A DNA stretch of 64,000 nucleotides from Chionoecetes opilio (taxonomy: Eukaryota; Arthropoda; Malacostraca; Decapoda; Majidae): positions 25,441-89,440 of the forward strand of contig JACEEZ010018830.1 in assembly GCA_016584305.1 (NCBI GenBank). The letters run 5' to 3'. Of this stretch, positions 1 to 14,191 are shown one piece after another. Position numbers and translations under genes: made by a program. Position 1 is the stretch's first letter, and the number at the start of each line of letters is the position of its first letter. The notes under the pieces were generated by a model. The model saw nothing but the letters and a program-made list of their open reading frames with translations. It was not told the DNA's origin and did not search any database.

Positions 1-270
1 CAGGAGTAACAGGCTGCCTGGCTGGTGTAGTAACAGGAGGTGTAGCAGGTGTAGAATGCTTCTTGGCTGGTGTGCTGGCTGGAGATGGTTTGAAGAAAGC
101 TGTGATGGGCTTTTGGCAAGCAGAGGCCTCCATGCTCCTTAAAGTTTCCTTGTAGGGTATAAGGCCTTCATCCACAACTCTCTTGAACTTGATGCTCCTC
201 TCCTGTATGGGGTCTTGGTCAGTGAAGAGCTCTGTCAAGTTATCTGCTTCCCTCAGCAAGTTTCTCAATT

Positions 271-1277
271 TCATGATGGTAAACACAGGCCTGTCTCTGT
301 GTCGTCATCTTCATCAGCATCATCACCTGCTTGGTCATCCTCATTCATCTGGATAATCTCTTCCACTGAAGGCTCTGCTCCATGGGAGTCAATGAGTTCT
401 GCCACATCCTCCTCAGTCATGTCAGAGAAGCCTTCACCCCCAACAGTGTGTGCCAGGTCTACAATGTCCTTCATTTGCTGAGTGACTGCAGGGAACCCAT
501 TGAAGTCGTTGACACACTCAGGCCAGAGTGCATACCAACAGGCATTAAGGGTGCTTGGCTTCACTTCATCCCATGCCTGCTTGATGATCAAAAGAGCATG
601 TCGGATGTTGTACTGCTTCCAGAAGTCCATGAGAGTCATCGTGCTGTCGTCTTCCATCCTCTTGAGTGCTTCTCTGTACACAGCCCTCTGGTAGTTGCAC
701 TTGAATGTCTTGATCACACCCATGTCCATCGGTTTGCAACAGGGAAGTTGTCCTTGGGGAAGGTAGGAAACGCACACATTCGGATGGTCCAGGTTAAGTG
801 CCTGTGAAGTGTGTCCACCAGCATTATCCACTAGCAGAACTGCCTTAAATGCCAGATTTTTCTTGGACATGTAGAGCTGCACTTCTGGCAAAAAATTTTC
901 GTGGAACCACTCCTCAAACACCTTCGCTGTCACCCATGCCTTCTTGTTTGATTTCCATACCACTGACAGAAAACGCTTGTTGAGTCCCTTCAGAGCACGT
1001 GGGTTGGCAGCACGATACACAAGGAGCGGTTTAATCTTGCAGTCCCCTGCAGCATTCCCCACAAACAGCAGTGTCAGACGGTCCTTAAATGCCTTGAATC
1101 CTGGTAACTTCTTGACTTCCTTGTGGATGTAAGTCCTATTGCCCATTTTCTTGTAAAATAGGCCAGTTTCGTCCGCGTTGAACACCTGCTCAGGTAGGTA
1201 GTCACTGTCTTCAATCAGGGACTTGAAGGTGCTGAGGTATGCCTGCGCCCCTTCCTTATCAGCTGACCCACTCTCAC
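271..1277 (-). CDS. Exon 3 of the Tigger-type transposase (DDE catalytic core)
   Basis: Open from the splice acceptor at 1278-1279 (T-rich tract then CACAG) to a stop at 271. In order it has ESGSADKEG after the CENP-B domain, the first catalytic D in FNADETG (about 1171), the second in LLVDNAGGH, the third in PMDMGVIKTFK, then an acidic tail rich in D and E. The usual PPNTTS stretch before the third D is replaced by LPQGQLPCC, a visible divergence. The frame ends early. The adjacent frame (277 down to 1) continues as KLRNLLREADNLTELF and a serine/threonine/proline tail, the normal C-terminus of this family. Confidence 0.85.
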
Positions 1278-1442
1278 CTGTGAAAAAAAACGAAGAAAAA
1301 ACCTTTTCATTATGGGAATATGGCAAGTCAATAGATAGATAGATAGAAGTGTGAAAAAATATTTAATGCTCTTCATTACGGGAATATAGCACGAGTCAAT
1401 ATTAGATAGATAGAAGTGTGAAAATATATTGAATGTTTTTAC

Positions 1443-1639
1443 CTGTGCGAGCAATGTTGTGCAGGCTAAAACGCTGCTTGAATCTATGGAACCACCCATG
1501 GCTGGCAATAAACCCGGGGGCAGGGGAGGATCCAGAAGGCTCCTTCTCTGCTAGGTGGTCGTAGATGCTCCTCGCCTTTTCCCTGATGGCTACGCCGTCC
1601 ACGTTGCTCTTCCGCTGGTCCACTTGCTCTGATATCCAC
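1443..1639 (-). CDS. Exon 2 of the Tigger-type transposase (CENP-B helix-turn-helix)
   Basis: Sixty-five codons flanked by an AG acceptor (1640-1641) and a GT donor (1441-1442). WISEQVDQRK, AIREKARSIYDHL and ASHGWFHRFKQRF are the hallmarks of the HTH_Tnp_Tc5/CENP-B DNA-binding domain. There are no stops or slips. It is separated from exon 3 by a 165-bp intron and from exon 1 by a 1.37-kb intron made mostly of minisatellite. Confidence 0.85.
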
Positions 1640-1689
1640 CTGTTATGCGTAAATGACAAGAAAAAAACAATGCGTAAATACAATGGTAC

Positions 1690-2960
1690 TGTACAACGGT
1701 ATGCCTCAACACACACACACACATGCATGCATGCTAACACACCTGCACGTAGCACCACACACACACACACACACACGCCTCAACACAGCCCACTCCACCG
1801 CAGCACCTGTTAACACACCTGCACGTAGCACAACACACACACATGCCTCAACACAGCCCACACCACCGCAGCACCTGTTAACACACCTGCACGTAGCACA
1901 ACACACACATACACATGCCTCAACACAGCCCACACCACCGCAGCACCTGTTAACACACCTGCACGTAGCACACACACACACCCACATGCCTCAACACAGC
2001 CCACACCACCGCAGCACCTGTTAACACACCTGCACGTAGCACAACACACCACACACATGCCTCAACACAGCCCACACCACCGCAGCACCTGTTACACACC
2101 TGCACGTAGCACAACACACACAAACACACACACACAACACGCCTCAACACAGCCCACACCAACGCAGCCTGTTAACACCCAAACCTGCACGTAGCACAAC
2201 ACACACACACATGCCTCAACACAGCCCACACCACCGCAGCACCTGTTAACACACCTGCACGTAGCACAACACAACACACACGCCTCAACATGCCCACCCA
2301 CCGCAGCACTGTTAACACACTGCACGTAGCACAACACACACACACACATGCCTCAACACAGCCCACACCACCGCAGCACCTGTTAACACACCTGCACGTA
2401 GCACAACACACACACACAGTGCCTCAACACAGCCCACACCACCGCAGCACCTGTTAACACACCTGCACGTAGCACAACACACACACACGCCTCAACACAG
2501 CCCACACCACCGCAGCAACCTGTTAACACACCTGCACGTAGCACAACACACACACACACACGCTCAACACAGCCCCACCACCGGCAGCACCTGTTAACAC
2601 ACCTGCACGTAGCAACACACACACACACATGCCTCAACACAGCCACACCACCGCAGCACTCTGTTAACACACCTGCACGTAGCACAAGCACACACACACA
2701 CATGCCTCAACACAGCCCACACCACCGCAGCACCTGTTAACACACCTGCCGTAGCCAACACACACACACACATGCCTCAACACAGCCCACACCACCGCAG
2801 CACTGTTAACACACCTGCACGTAGCACAACATCCACACACACGTAGTAATATACGTAGTACATAGGGTAAATAAACATACTTATTCATATGAATAATATT
2901 AACTCACCTGTAACACCCTTACACACCACCCGAGCACCTGTTGCACACCACATGTACAAC
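1690..2960. repeat. ~70-bp CA-rich minisatellite inside the transposase intron
   Basis: About 17 tandem copies of a unit with a variable (CA)n run, then TGCCTCAACACAGCCCACAC, CACCGCAGCACCTGTTAACA and CACCTGCACGTAGCACAACA. Copies are highly similar and differ mainly in the CA run and single-base deletions. A diverged copy lies at 2903-2965. The array fills intron 1 of the flanking gene. Reading frames through it are artefacts of the repeat. Confidence 0.95.
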
Positions 2961-3006
2961 ACACACAATAACATAACTTTAGTTATATGAAAAATCATTA
3001 ACTCAC

Positions 3007-3287
3007 CTGTTCAGTATTTTCTCCATCTTCTCTAGCAGCGGGTCACGTCGGCTCACAGAAAGCCACCTTGCTAGAGACATCAGCACTCTCTCGCACGCTT
3101 TGTCTTATTTTATCACGGGTCTTCCAGATGGTACGAACAGTGGCCTCATGCAGGCCAAACTTCTTGCCCGTAGCATACCAGCCTAGGCACTATCAATCAC
3201 GCAAGCACATCCATCTTCTCCGCTAGGGACACACTTTCCTCTTCTCGCTGACCCTGGAGTAGGTGGAGCCGAACGCTTGGAAGACAT
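3007..3287 (-). pseudogene. Exon 1 of the Tigger-type transposase, frame-shifted
   Basis: Starts at the ATG at 3287 (MSSKRSAPPTPGSARR), followed in shifting frames by LAEKMDVLA, GKKFGLHEATVRTIWKTRDK and LLEKMEKILN, the order expected of a Tigger N-terminal helix-turn-helix. It ends at a consensus donor (CAG then GTGAGT, exon end 3007). At least two small indels break the frame. The third segment is in frame with exon 2, so the exon model is sound even though this copy is broken. Confidence 0.75.
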
Positions 3288-3567
3288 GGCCAGCAGGAGC
3301 AGCACGACGTGAGGCAACAGCAGTACGAGCAAGAGAGAGAAAGACTACTGTAGCAGCTCTGGCGGCCCAGGCTGAGCGTTCCCTAGGCTGTCCCCGGCAA
3401 AATGGCCGCCGACAGCATCGACAACATCCGCCGGGAAATTCAAATTCGTGTTATCGCGAGTAAATCGTGTTCGGCAAGTCATGGGATATTTACCTATTCG
3501 TGTAGTGCGAGTTTCGTGCAGGGCGACTCGTTGTTCTGCGGGGTCCGACAGTATATAATATATATAT

Positions 3568-5731
3568 CCGTATTTGCCGCGCATAAGACGCACCTCCGCA
3601 TAAGACGCACCCCTATTTTACAAGGAGTTTTGAGAAACATAAATATTGGTGTTTTGAGGGGAAAAAAAAATACGTAAATATATCAAAAGTAAAAAAAAAA
3701 AGGGATTTGTAAGGGAAAGCCATGATTATGAGCTGTACCTAAATACAATTATTCACAGTGCAGTGAAGTGAATGAAAATTTATACTATAGTCTATTCACT
3801 TAAGCTGGATTCCTGGAGCGGCTCGATGCCTAGGCGAGTATGTAACGACGCGCTGATTGGCTGATAGCCTCGGGCAGGGTGGCGATGGTGGTGGTACTTG
3901 CCTTGCCGCAACCCAAAACCCTTGCGTTGCCTCAGAAAAATATTCATATTTCTTGACTTTACTCATCTCTTACACAAGATAGGCCTATTTTGTTTGCATC
4001 AGTAAATCAGGCAGTGATTGTTCAACAACAACACGCCATTCATAACTCAATAGGGTAAAAAATAAAGTCATGACTGACTATCACAAGAGTAGGCGGACTT
4101 TTAGGTTTTCAGTGCATTGAAATGTTGTACTCCTACCCGATATAACCAAGCAAACCAGATAATATTTTTATGAAAGCTGAGTTTACCACCGTGTTCATAA
4201 TACATTGCTGCATATCATGAGTATAAAAAAAATACAGTAAGACTACACTAATATTAAGAAAATTTAAAAAGGAAAGTAAAAGAGTGTATAAACATTATTT
4301 CTTGCTTATTTTGCTTCAACTCGCTCTAACTCCATAAGTTTTTGGTCACATTAAATTTTCAAAACTGTTTCAAAACCCTTATACTTTTCCGCTTCCTGTG
4401 GTATGTACCCACGTACCAATAGGAAAAGAGTAGGTGGCCCAAAATGGCTAAGAAAGTTAAAACTACTACTGCAAACTGGCACGGGTGACGGGTGAGCATT
4501 GCTCCCTATATAGGAGAGACTGTTTTCGGGAGAGCTATCAGAGGCTCCACCCGTCACGGCACCAAGTTTAAAACAGTTTAACTTTCTTAGCCATTTTGAC
4601 CACCTACTCTTTTCTTATTGGTACGTGCTACATACCACAGAAGGGGGAAAAGTATAAGGATTTGAAACAGTTTTTGAAAATTGAAAGTGCCAAAACATAT
4701 GGAGTTAGAGCGAGTTGAAGCAAATAAGCAAGAAATAATGTTTATACACTCTTTTACTTTCCTTTAATTATCTTAATATTAGTGTAGTCTTACTGTAATT
4801 TTTTTATGCTCATGATATGCAGCAATGTATTATGAACACGATGGGAGGCTCAGCTTTCATAACTATTATCTGGTAGCTTGGTTATATCGGGTAGGAGTAC
4901 AACATTTCAATGCACTGAAAACCCAAAAATCCGCCTACTCTTGTGATAGTCCAGTCATGACTTTTTTTTACCCTATTGAGTTATGAATGGGGGTGTTGTT
5001 GTTTTAACAATCACTGCCTGATTCACTGATGCAAAAAAAATAGGCCTATCTTGTGTAAGAGATGAGTAAAGCCAAGAAAAATGAATATTTTTCTGAGGGA
5101 ACGCAAGGGTTTTGGGTTGCGGCTAGGCAAGTACCACCACCATCACCACCCAGCCCGAGTCTATCAGCCAATCAGCGACGTCGTTTTCATACTCGCCTAG
5201 GGATCGAACCGCTCCCAGCCCAGGAATCCAGGCTTAAGTGAATAGACTATAGTTAAAATGTCAAGGGAATGACAGGGTAACCAAAAACGGTCCCTATATA
5301 TTGCAGGAAGCCCTACGTATTGGGTATTCTAATATTTTGCTACCTATGACATATAGCTTAGATTTAATGTTGTAGGTATGCCTTTGTTGCTTTCTGCTAT
5401 GTGTTTAGACCTTGTGGAAAATTTTGCATAATATTGGTATTCTATTGGTTGTGGGCTTTCAAAAGTCCTAGGACTCTTACCTACACCATCGTGTAGCTTT
5501 CTTCATTCTGAGTATTTGAGCCCCATTTCCAATGGCGCAATTTAATAATAATGGAATTACCGTAGTACCAAAAATCTACCGTTATTTCAGCCCGAAAAAT
5601 TAAGTTAGGTTAAATAAGATTAGGTTGGTTAGAGGTGGGTTTGGTTTCGTAAAGAGATAGAGAAAAAAAAGAAAATTTCCCCTAATTGGCAGTGGAATCG
5701 TAGCAATGTTTGCGGGGGCGAACCGGAGCGN
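3568..5731 (-). mobile_element. DNA element with CCGTATTTG...GCATAAGACGC terminus (family F, copy 1), split by a fold-back element
   Basis: The left end (3568-3600) has the CCGTATTTG / CGCATAAGACGCAC terminus seen again at 17018, 19163 and 62621. The flanks 3568-3784 and 5253-5725 match, in reverse orientation, the halves of 16270-17018 and 18400-19163. The middle is occupied by the fold-back element at 3785-5252. The right end runs into a single N at 5731, so the true terminus is not seen. No coding capacity. Confidence 0.7.
3785..5252. repeat. 1.47-kb fold-back palindrome (long-TIR MITE)
   Basis: The first ~690 bp (from CTATAGTCTATTCACTTAAG) reappear as the reverse complement in the last ~690 bp (ending CTTAAGTGAATAGACTATAG), around a spacer near 4480-4560. 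The arms differ by small indels and substitutions. It sits inside the family F element, whose other copies lack it, so it is an insertion. No protein is encoded. Confidence 0.9.
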
Positions 5732-5751
5732 TGCCCGGACTTCCCAAGTCC

Positions 5752-6534
5752 CTGTCTTGCTTTATAGAGTACTTAGTCCCCCTCTCTTACATGCCAGGTC
5801 ACCCCTCTGTTCGTTTCCACACTGTAAATTTGTGAAACATCATCCAGGGAGACGTTCATAACTGGGTTAATCCTCTTTTTGGTAGTCTTGGAGGTGCTTG
5901 GATCCTCCAAAGTAAGGGCAGGCACGAATCTTCTCTTTTTTTTCCCCTTGATATCATAGAATGGTGCTGGATTTGATATCAACTCAGCACAAATAACACG
6001 CATGGACGCACCTGCATCCATCCTTGCCAGCATTTCACCTTTCCTGCAGGCTCAGGCTCTCAATTTCATTCTCTTCCTGCTGGAGACACCCTTGTGTGAT
6101 GGAGCTGACATCTTGAAATATGATGTAATCCAAAACACGTAAAATAGTGGCAAAATAAAGCAAAGGTCGGGTACAGCAGCGCTAGGCTGACACGGACTTA
6201 TGTCAAGCTCGAGCTCGAGCTGGGACAGACGACTACGAAGCGATACTAAGCAGAAGAGGTCACAAGAAGAAGAAGAAGACTGAGGATATGCCGAGTGTAA
6301 GCAAAGAGATGCAGTTATAACTCGGCAATATGCCGAGATACATTATTTTTTGCCGACTTTCTGTATACATGTTCACGCAAGAGGTTGTGAGGGCATGATA
6401 TGCCGAGTGTAAACCAAGAGATGCAGTTATAACTCGGCAACATGCCGAGATACATCATTTTTTGCCGACTGTCTTTGCCTTTCCGAGTTATATCAAATTC
6501 TGAGTTATACAATGCCGAGTTATAAGGGTTTTAG
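5752..6534 (-). mobile_element. Tigger-type element (family B, CTTATAACTCGGCA termini), decayed copy with transposase N-terminus
   Basis: The right end (GCCGAGTTATAAGGGTTTTA) matches the ends of the elements at 25654, 41250 and 62913. A minus-strand start at 6111 gives MSAPSHKGVSSRKRMK, then after one in-frame stop MLARMDAGASMRVICAEL (to about 5960), the psq helix-turn-helix of a Tigger transposase. A ~110-bp direct duplication (about 6288-6380 and 6397-6475) carries GATATGCCGAGTGTAA. The left end is not preserved. Confidence 0.7.
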
Positions 6535-6546
6535 TTTATATATATA

Positions 6547-7533
6547 CACTAGAGTCCCACATAGAACGAGAAATTGGTCGATAAACGAGGTCGTTCTAGT
6601 GAATTCGCTCTATGTGAAACTCATACCTATGGGAAAATTGATATTGGTCGATCCGTCCTCCCGTGCATACCCGTACATTTATACTCATTCATACCCATGC
6701 ATACCAAAACATATATAAATGATAAGTTATGGATAGAAATGATGAAATAGGCATATTGTTGCTTACCTTTCTTCTAATAAGGATTATGTACAGGGGGCGA
6801 GGGTTCCGTGCCAAGCCTGGCTTGACTCGCTTGCGTCCTTCGCCAGAACGCCCTGGCTGGTCGGGGCTAGCCCGCTCACAGCTTGATAACTTGTAAACAA
6901 AGCCACAACGTGTGGTTGTGGTGTATACAGCGAAAGTGTACTGTCGAATGAAAGCTATCAATAAATTACGATAACTGATGATATGTGAATGGATCACAAC
7001 ATATATCTTCACATGAATGTTTTTTTAGTAATAAGGGACGAGAATTGCGCGGTCGCTACCGCTGTTACATCGGTCGGGGTTCGCCCGCTCACGGCTGATA
7101 AGCTGTAAACAAAACGACAACAATGAAAGTGTACCGTTGAATGAAAACCATCATAAATTTCGATAACTGACGACGATATGTGAATGGATCACAACATATA
7201 TCCTTCACATGATTGTATTTTTTGGGTAATAATGGACGAGACTTGCGCGGGTCGCTACCGCCATTTCCCATCTCATGCCACCCTCACCCTACCTCCGTGG
7301 CGACACACCGCCGCCGTGCCCCACCTCACTCCATCCCAGGGACATACAACCTTCGTTCTGTACAATATTTCGGCGCTCTATATGAAAACTCCTCGGATTT
7401 GCCCTACATTGATGGCGGAATCGTTCTATATGATCACATTTGTTCCTAACAAAAATTTTGGAATAATATTTAGGTCGTTCGCTCTATAACAGGAATCGTT
7501 CTATGCGAACACGTTCTATGTGGGACCCTAGTG
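6547..7533. mobile_element. MITE with CACTAGRGTCCCACATAGAACG terminal inverted repeats
   Basis: The left end CACTAGAGTCCCACATAGAA and the right end TTCTATGTGGGACCCTAGTG are inverted repeats of ~22 bp, followed by further CGTTCTA-rich inverted motifs on both sides. Inside, about 6856-7065 and 7072-7260 are a diverged tandem duplication (both with GTGAATGGATCACAACATAT). No transposase. The TIR style resembles pogo/Tigger non-autonomous elements; that affiliation is inference. Confidence 0.75.
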
Positions 7534-7540
7534 TGTATAT

Positions 7541-8261
7541 ACCATATTTTACGGCTTATAAGACGCTGCATCTTGGAAGACGCACCCTGATTTGAGAAAG
7601 AAATTCTAAGAAAAATGTAACAAAACAGACCACCAAAACTGTTGTCCGATATACAGTCATTTTCACACAAGAACACACTCACTTCATTATCTTCATTCAC
7701 CACTGCTCATCAGCCATTTATATTTGCTAGCTTTTTTCTTCGGGAGCGAAAACAAACCCAACTGCAGCGGTGTGCAGCTGCGTGCCTGCCGCGTGCCGAT
7801 CAGCTGAGTCTGGCTTTGTTGTCCTGAGTGTAAACACCTCTCATCCTCCCGTGCCTCACTACGTTGCCTGCTCCTGTGCCTCACCACGCATTGTTTGAAT
7901 TTGTCCTGTATGCGTGTAGTATTTGTGATGGCTGCATGTATATTTATATACAAACTTTCATCTAATGTAACAAATAAAGTTCCTTATATATGGAATGGCT
8001 ATTGGCGCCACTCTGCCGAGGCAGAATGGCTCTGCCAGTACCGCAGTAAATAGTACAGCGTGAAGACAGATTAGTTGATTTGAATGTCTTATGGTATTTG
8101 AAAATGCTTGTAACAGATAAGTACTGAGGTTACATCATATGAGAGGCTGAATTGAATAGCTACCTAAGCTAACCTCCTACAACATTCATCTTGGAAGACG
8201 CATAAGTATTTTTCAGGGTATTTTGGGGGAAAATAGTGCGTCTTATAAGCCGTAAAATACG
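7541..8261. mobile_element. MITE with TATTTTACGGCTTATAAGACGC TIRs (family I, copy 1)
   Basis: The left end CCATATTTTACGGCTTATAA and the right end TTATAAGCCGTAAAATACG are near-perfect inverted repeats. CATCTTGGAAGACGCA recurs just inside each end. The same element occurs at 21795-22655, with shared internal sequence such as TGCGTGTAGTATTTGTGATG. No open frame of note. It abuts AT microsatellites. Confidence 0.85.
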
Positions 8262-8283
8262 TATATATATATATATATATATA

Positions 8284-9051
8284 CAGGAAGGTCCCGAAGA
8301 TACGAGCAGTTAGGTTCCACCTGGCATACTCGTAAAGTGAAATCTCGTATAACGAAACACATAACTAATGGTAAAATATAGGTTTGGTTCCAGGACCCCA
8401 TCAATTAAAAAAGAAAAAAAAAAGAAGTTTTTCAAGCTAAAATAAACTTTAGCAAACACAACAAACACACAGCGTCTATATTACCCACACTGTACTACTA
8501 TTCTGTAGAAAAAACATTCTGAAAGAGAAAATAGCACACAAAATAACATAACTGGCACCATTAATTAAACATAAAACATGCATAACAAGCAAAAAAGACG
8601 TAATGTAGGGGACGCCGCGTGATACAAGAGAAGGTAGTGTAGCAGTCTCAAGGTTGGGGCTGCACACCTGCTAATTACCCCTAAAGGTCAGGCTGCGCCA
8701 TATGCTTAATTACCCTTCAGGTCACGCCTTGCTAGGGGTGACCTGACTGCGGTCCCAAGGTTGGGGCTGCACACCTGCTAATTACCCCTAAAGGTCAGGC
8801 TGCGCCATATGCTTAATTACCCTTCAGGTCATGGCTTGCTAGGAGTGACCTCACTGGGGTCAACCAAATCCCCCTTTGTCCAGCCCGGGAGTGGTAGGGC
8901 GTGCATTTTGAACTTGATAATTTTACTCACCCCAGTTTGAATGTCGTATCATTGGATTTTCGATCTCGTATATTGAAAATAGACTCTAATTTACACATCT
9001 CGTATCATCGGATTCTCGTATACCGAATGCTCGTATAACGGGACCTCCCTG
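8284..9051 (-). mobile_element. Tigger-like MITE (family A, CAGGGAGGTCCCGTTATACGAG termini), copy 1
   Basis: Reverse-oriented copy. It starts CAGGAAGGTCCCGAAGATAC and ends TATAACGGGACCTCCCTG, with TA on each side. It shares the internal unit CCTAAAGGTCAGGCTGCGCC (repeated within the copy) with five other elements in the window. Non-autonomous; no transposase remains. It shares its right TA with the next copy. Confidence 0.85.
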
Positions 9052-9053
9052 TA

Positions 9054-9754
9054 CAGGGAAGTCCCGTTATACGAGCATTACATACGTTATACGAGAAATC
9101 AATGATACGAGCTGAGTAAATTAGGGTCTATTTTCAATATACGAGATCGAAAATCCAATGATACGACATTCAAACATTGTGTTTGTTGTGTTTGGTATAG
9201 TTTTGTAGTGGTCCCAAGGTTGGGGGCGCAAACCTGTCTAATTACCCCTAAAGGTCAGGCTGCACACCTGGCTAATTACCCTTCAGGTCACGCCTTGATT
9301 GGGGTGACCTGACTGGGGTCAACCAAAATCCACCATTGTCCAGCCCGGGAGTCCTGTATTCAGTCAGTTACCTACCAACCACTACAGTGAGAGGAACACA
9401 GGGAGAGGAGGAGTGATGTTCCTCTCACTGTAGTGGTTGGTAGGTAACTGCCTGAATACAGGACTCCAGGGCTGGACAAAGGGGGATTTTGGTTGACCCC
9501 AGTCAGGTCACCCCAAGCAAGGCGTGACCTGAGGGTAATCAACAGGTGTGCAGCCTGACCTTTAGGGGTATTAGCCAGGTGTGCGGTCCCAACCTTGGGA
9601 CCCTACAGTTTATTTTAGCTTGAAAACATGTCTTTGATGGGGTCCTGGAACCAAACCTATATTTTACCATTAGTTATGTATTTCGCTATACAAGATTTTG
9701 CTTTAAGAGTATGCCAGGTGGAACCTAACTGCTCGTATTTTCAGGACTTCCCTG
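9054..9754 (+). mobile_element. Tigger-like MITE (family A), copy 2, with an internal palindrome
   Basis: Starts CAGGGAAGTCCCGTTATACG directly after the TA that ends copy 1, and ends GGACTTCCCTG. The centre (about 9210-9605) is a large inverted repeat: CCTACCAACCACTACAGTGA lies opposite TCACTGTAGTGGTTGGTAGG, with the flanking CTTTAGGGGT blocks also mirrored. Non-coding. Confidence 0.85.
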
Positions 9755-9869
9755 TTATATATATATATATAGGTATATATTATATATATATATATATATA
9801 TAATATATATATATATAATATTATATATATATATTAATATATATTAATATATATATATAATATCATATA
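9755..9869. repeat. AT dinucleotide tract between MITEs
   Basis: Interrupted (TA)n/(AT)n run lying between family A copies 2 and 3. Non-coding. Confidence 0.9.
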
Positions 9870-14182
<4,313 letters not shown>

Positions 14183-14191
14183 ATATATATA

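Larger units (their letters stand above)
1..3287 (-). pseudogene. Tigger/pogo-type transposase gene, three exons, left end outside window
   Basis: A CENP-B/DDE_1 (Tigger, pogo superfamily) transposase that would bind its own termini and cut and paste the element in the nucleus. Three exons join in frame. Exon 1 (3287-3007) holds the N-terminal psq-type helix-turn-helix. Exon 2 (1639-1443) holds the CENP-B second helix-turn-helix, with GWFHRFKQRFSLHN. Exon 3 (from 1277) holds the DDE core: NADETGLFYKK, LLVDNAGGH and PMDMGVIK carry the three acidic residues. Donor and acceptor sites are consensus, and the codons split by both introns (R in LNRWISEQ, G in RTGESGS) are restored on joining. Exon 1 has at least two frame slips. 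Exon 3 slips near 271-290, after which the C-terminal tail continues to the window edge and contains QKPITAFF, a PCNA-binding (PIP) box. Family assignment is strong; present activity is doubtful because of the frame breaks. Confidence 0.85.

Noticed and set aside
1706..2888. Series of Cys/Val-rich open frames on the minus strand
   Set aside because: All lie inside the CA-rich minisatellite and simply translate its unit; no start context, splicing or conservation.
3263..3463. 66-codon plus-strand frame near the transposase start
   Set aside because: Overlaps exon 1 and 5' region of the minus-strand gene; no domain and poor context.
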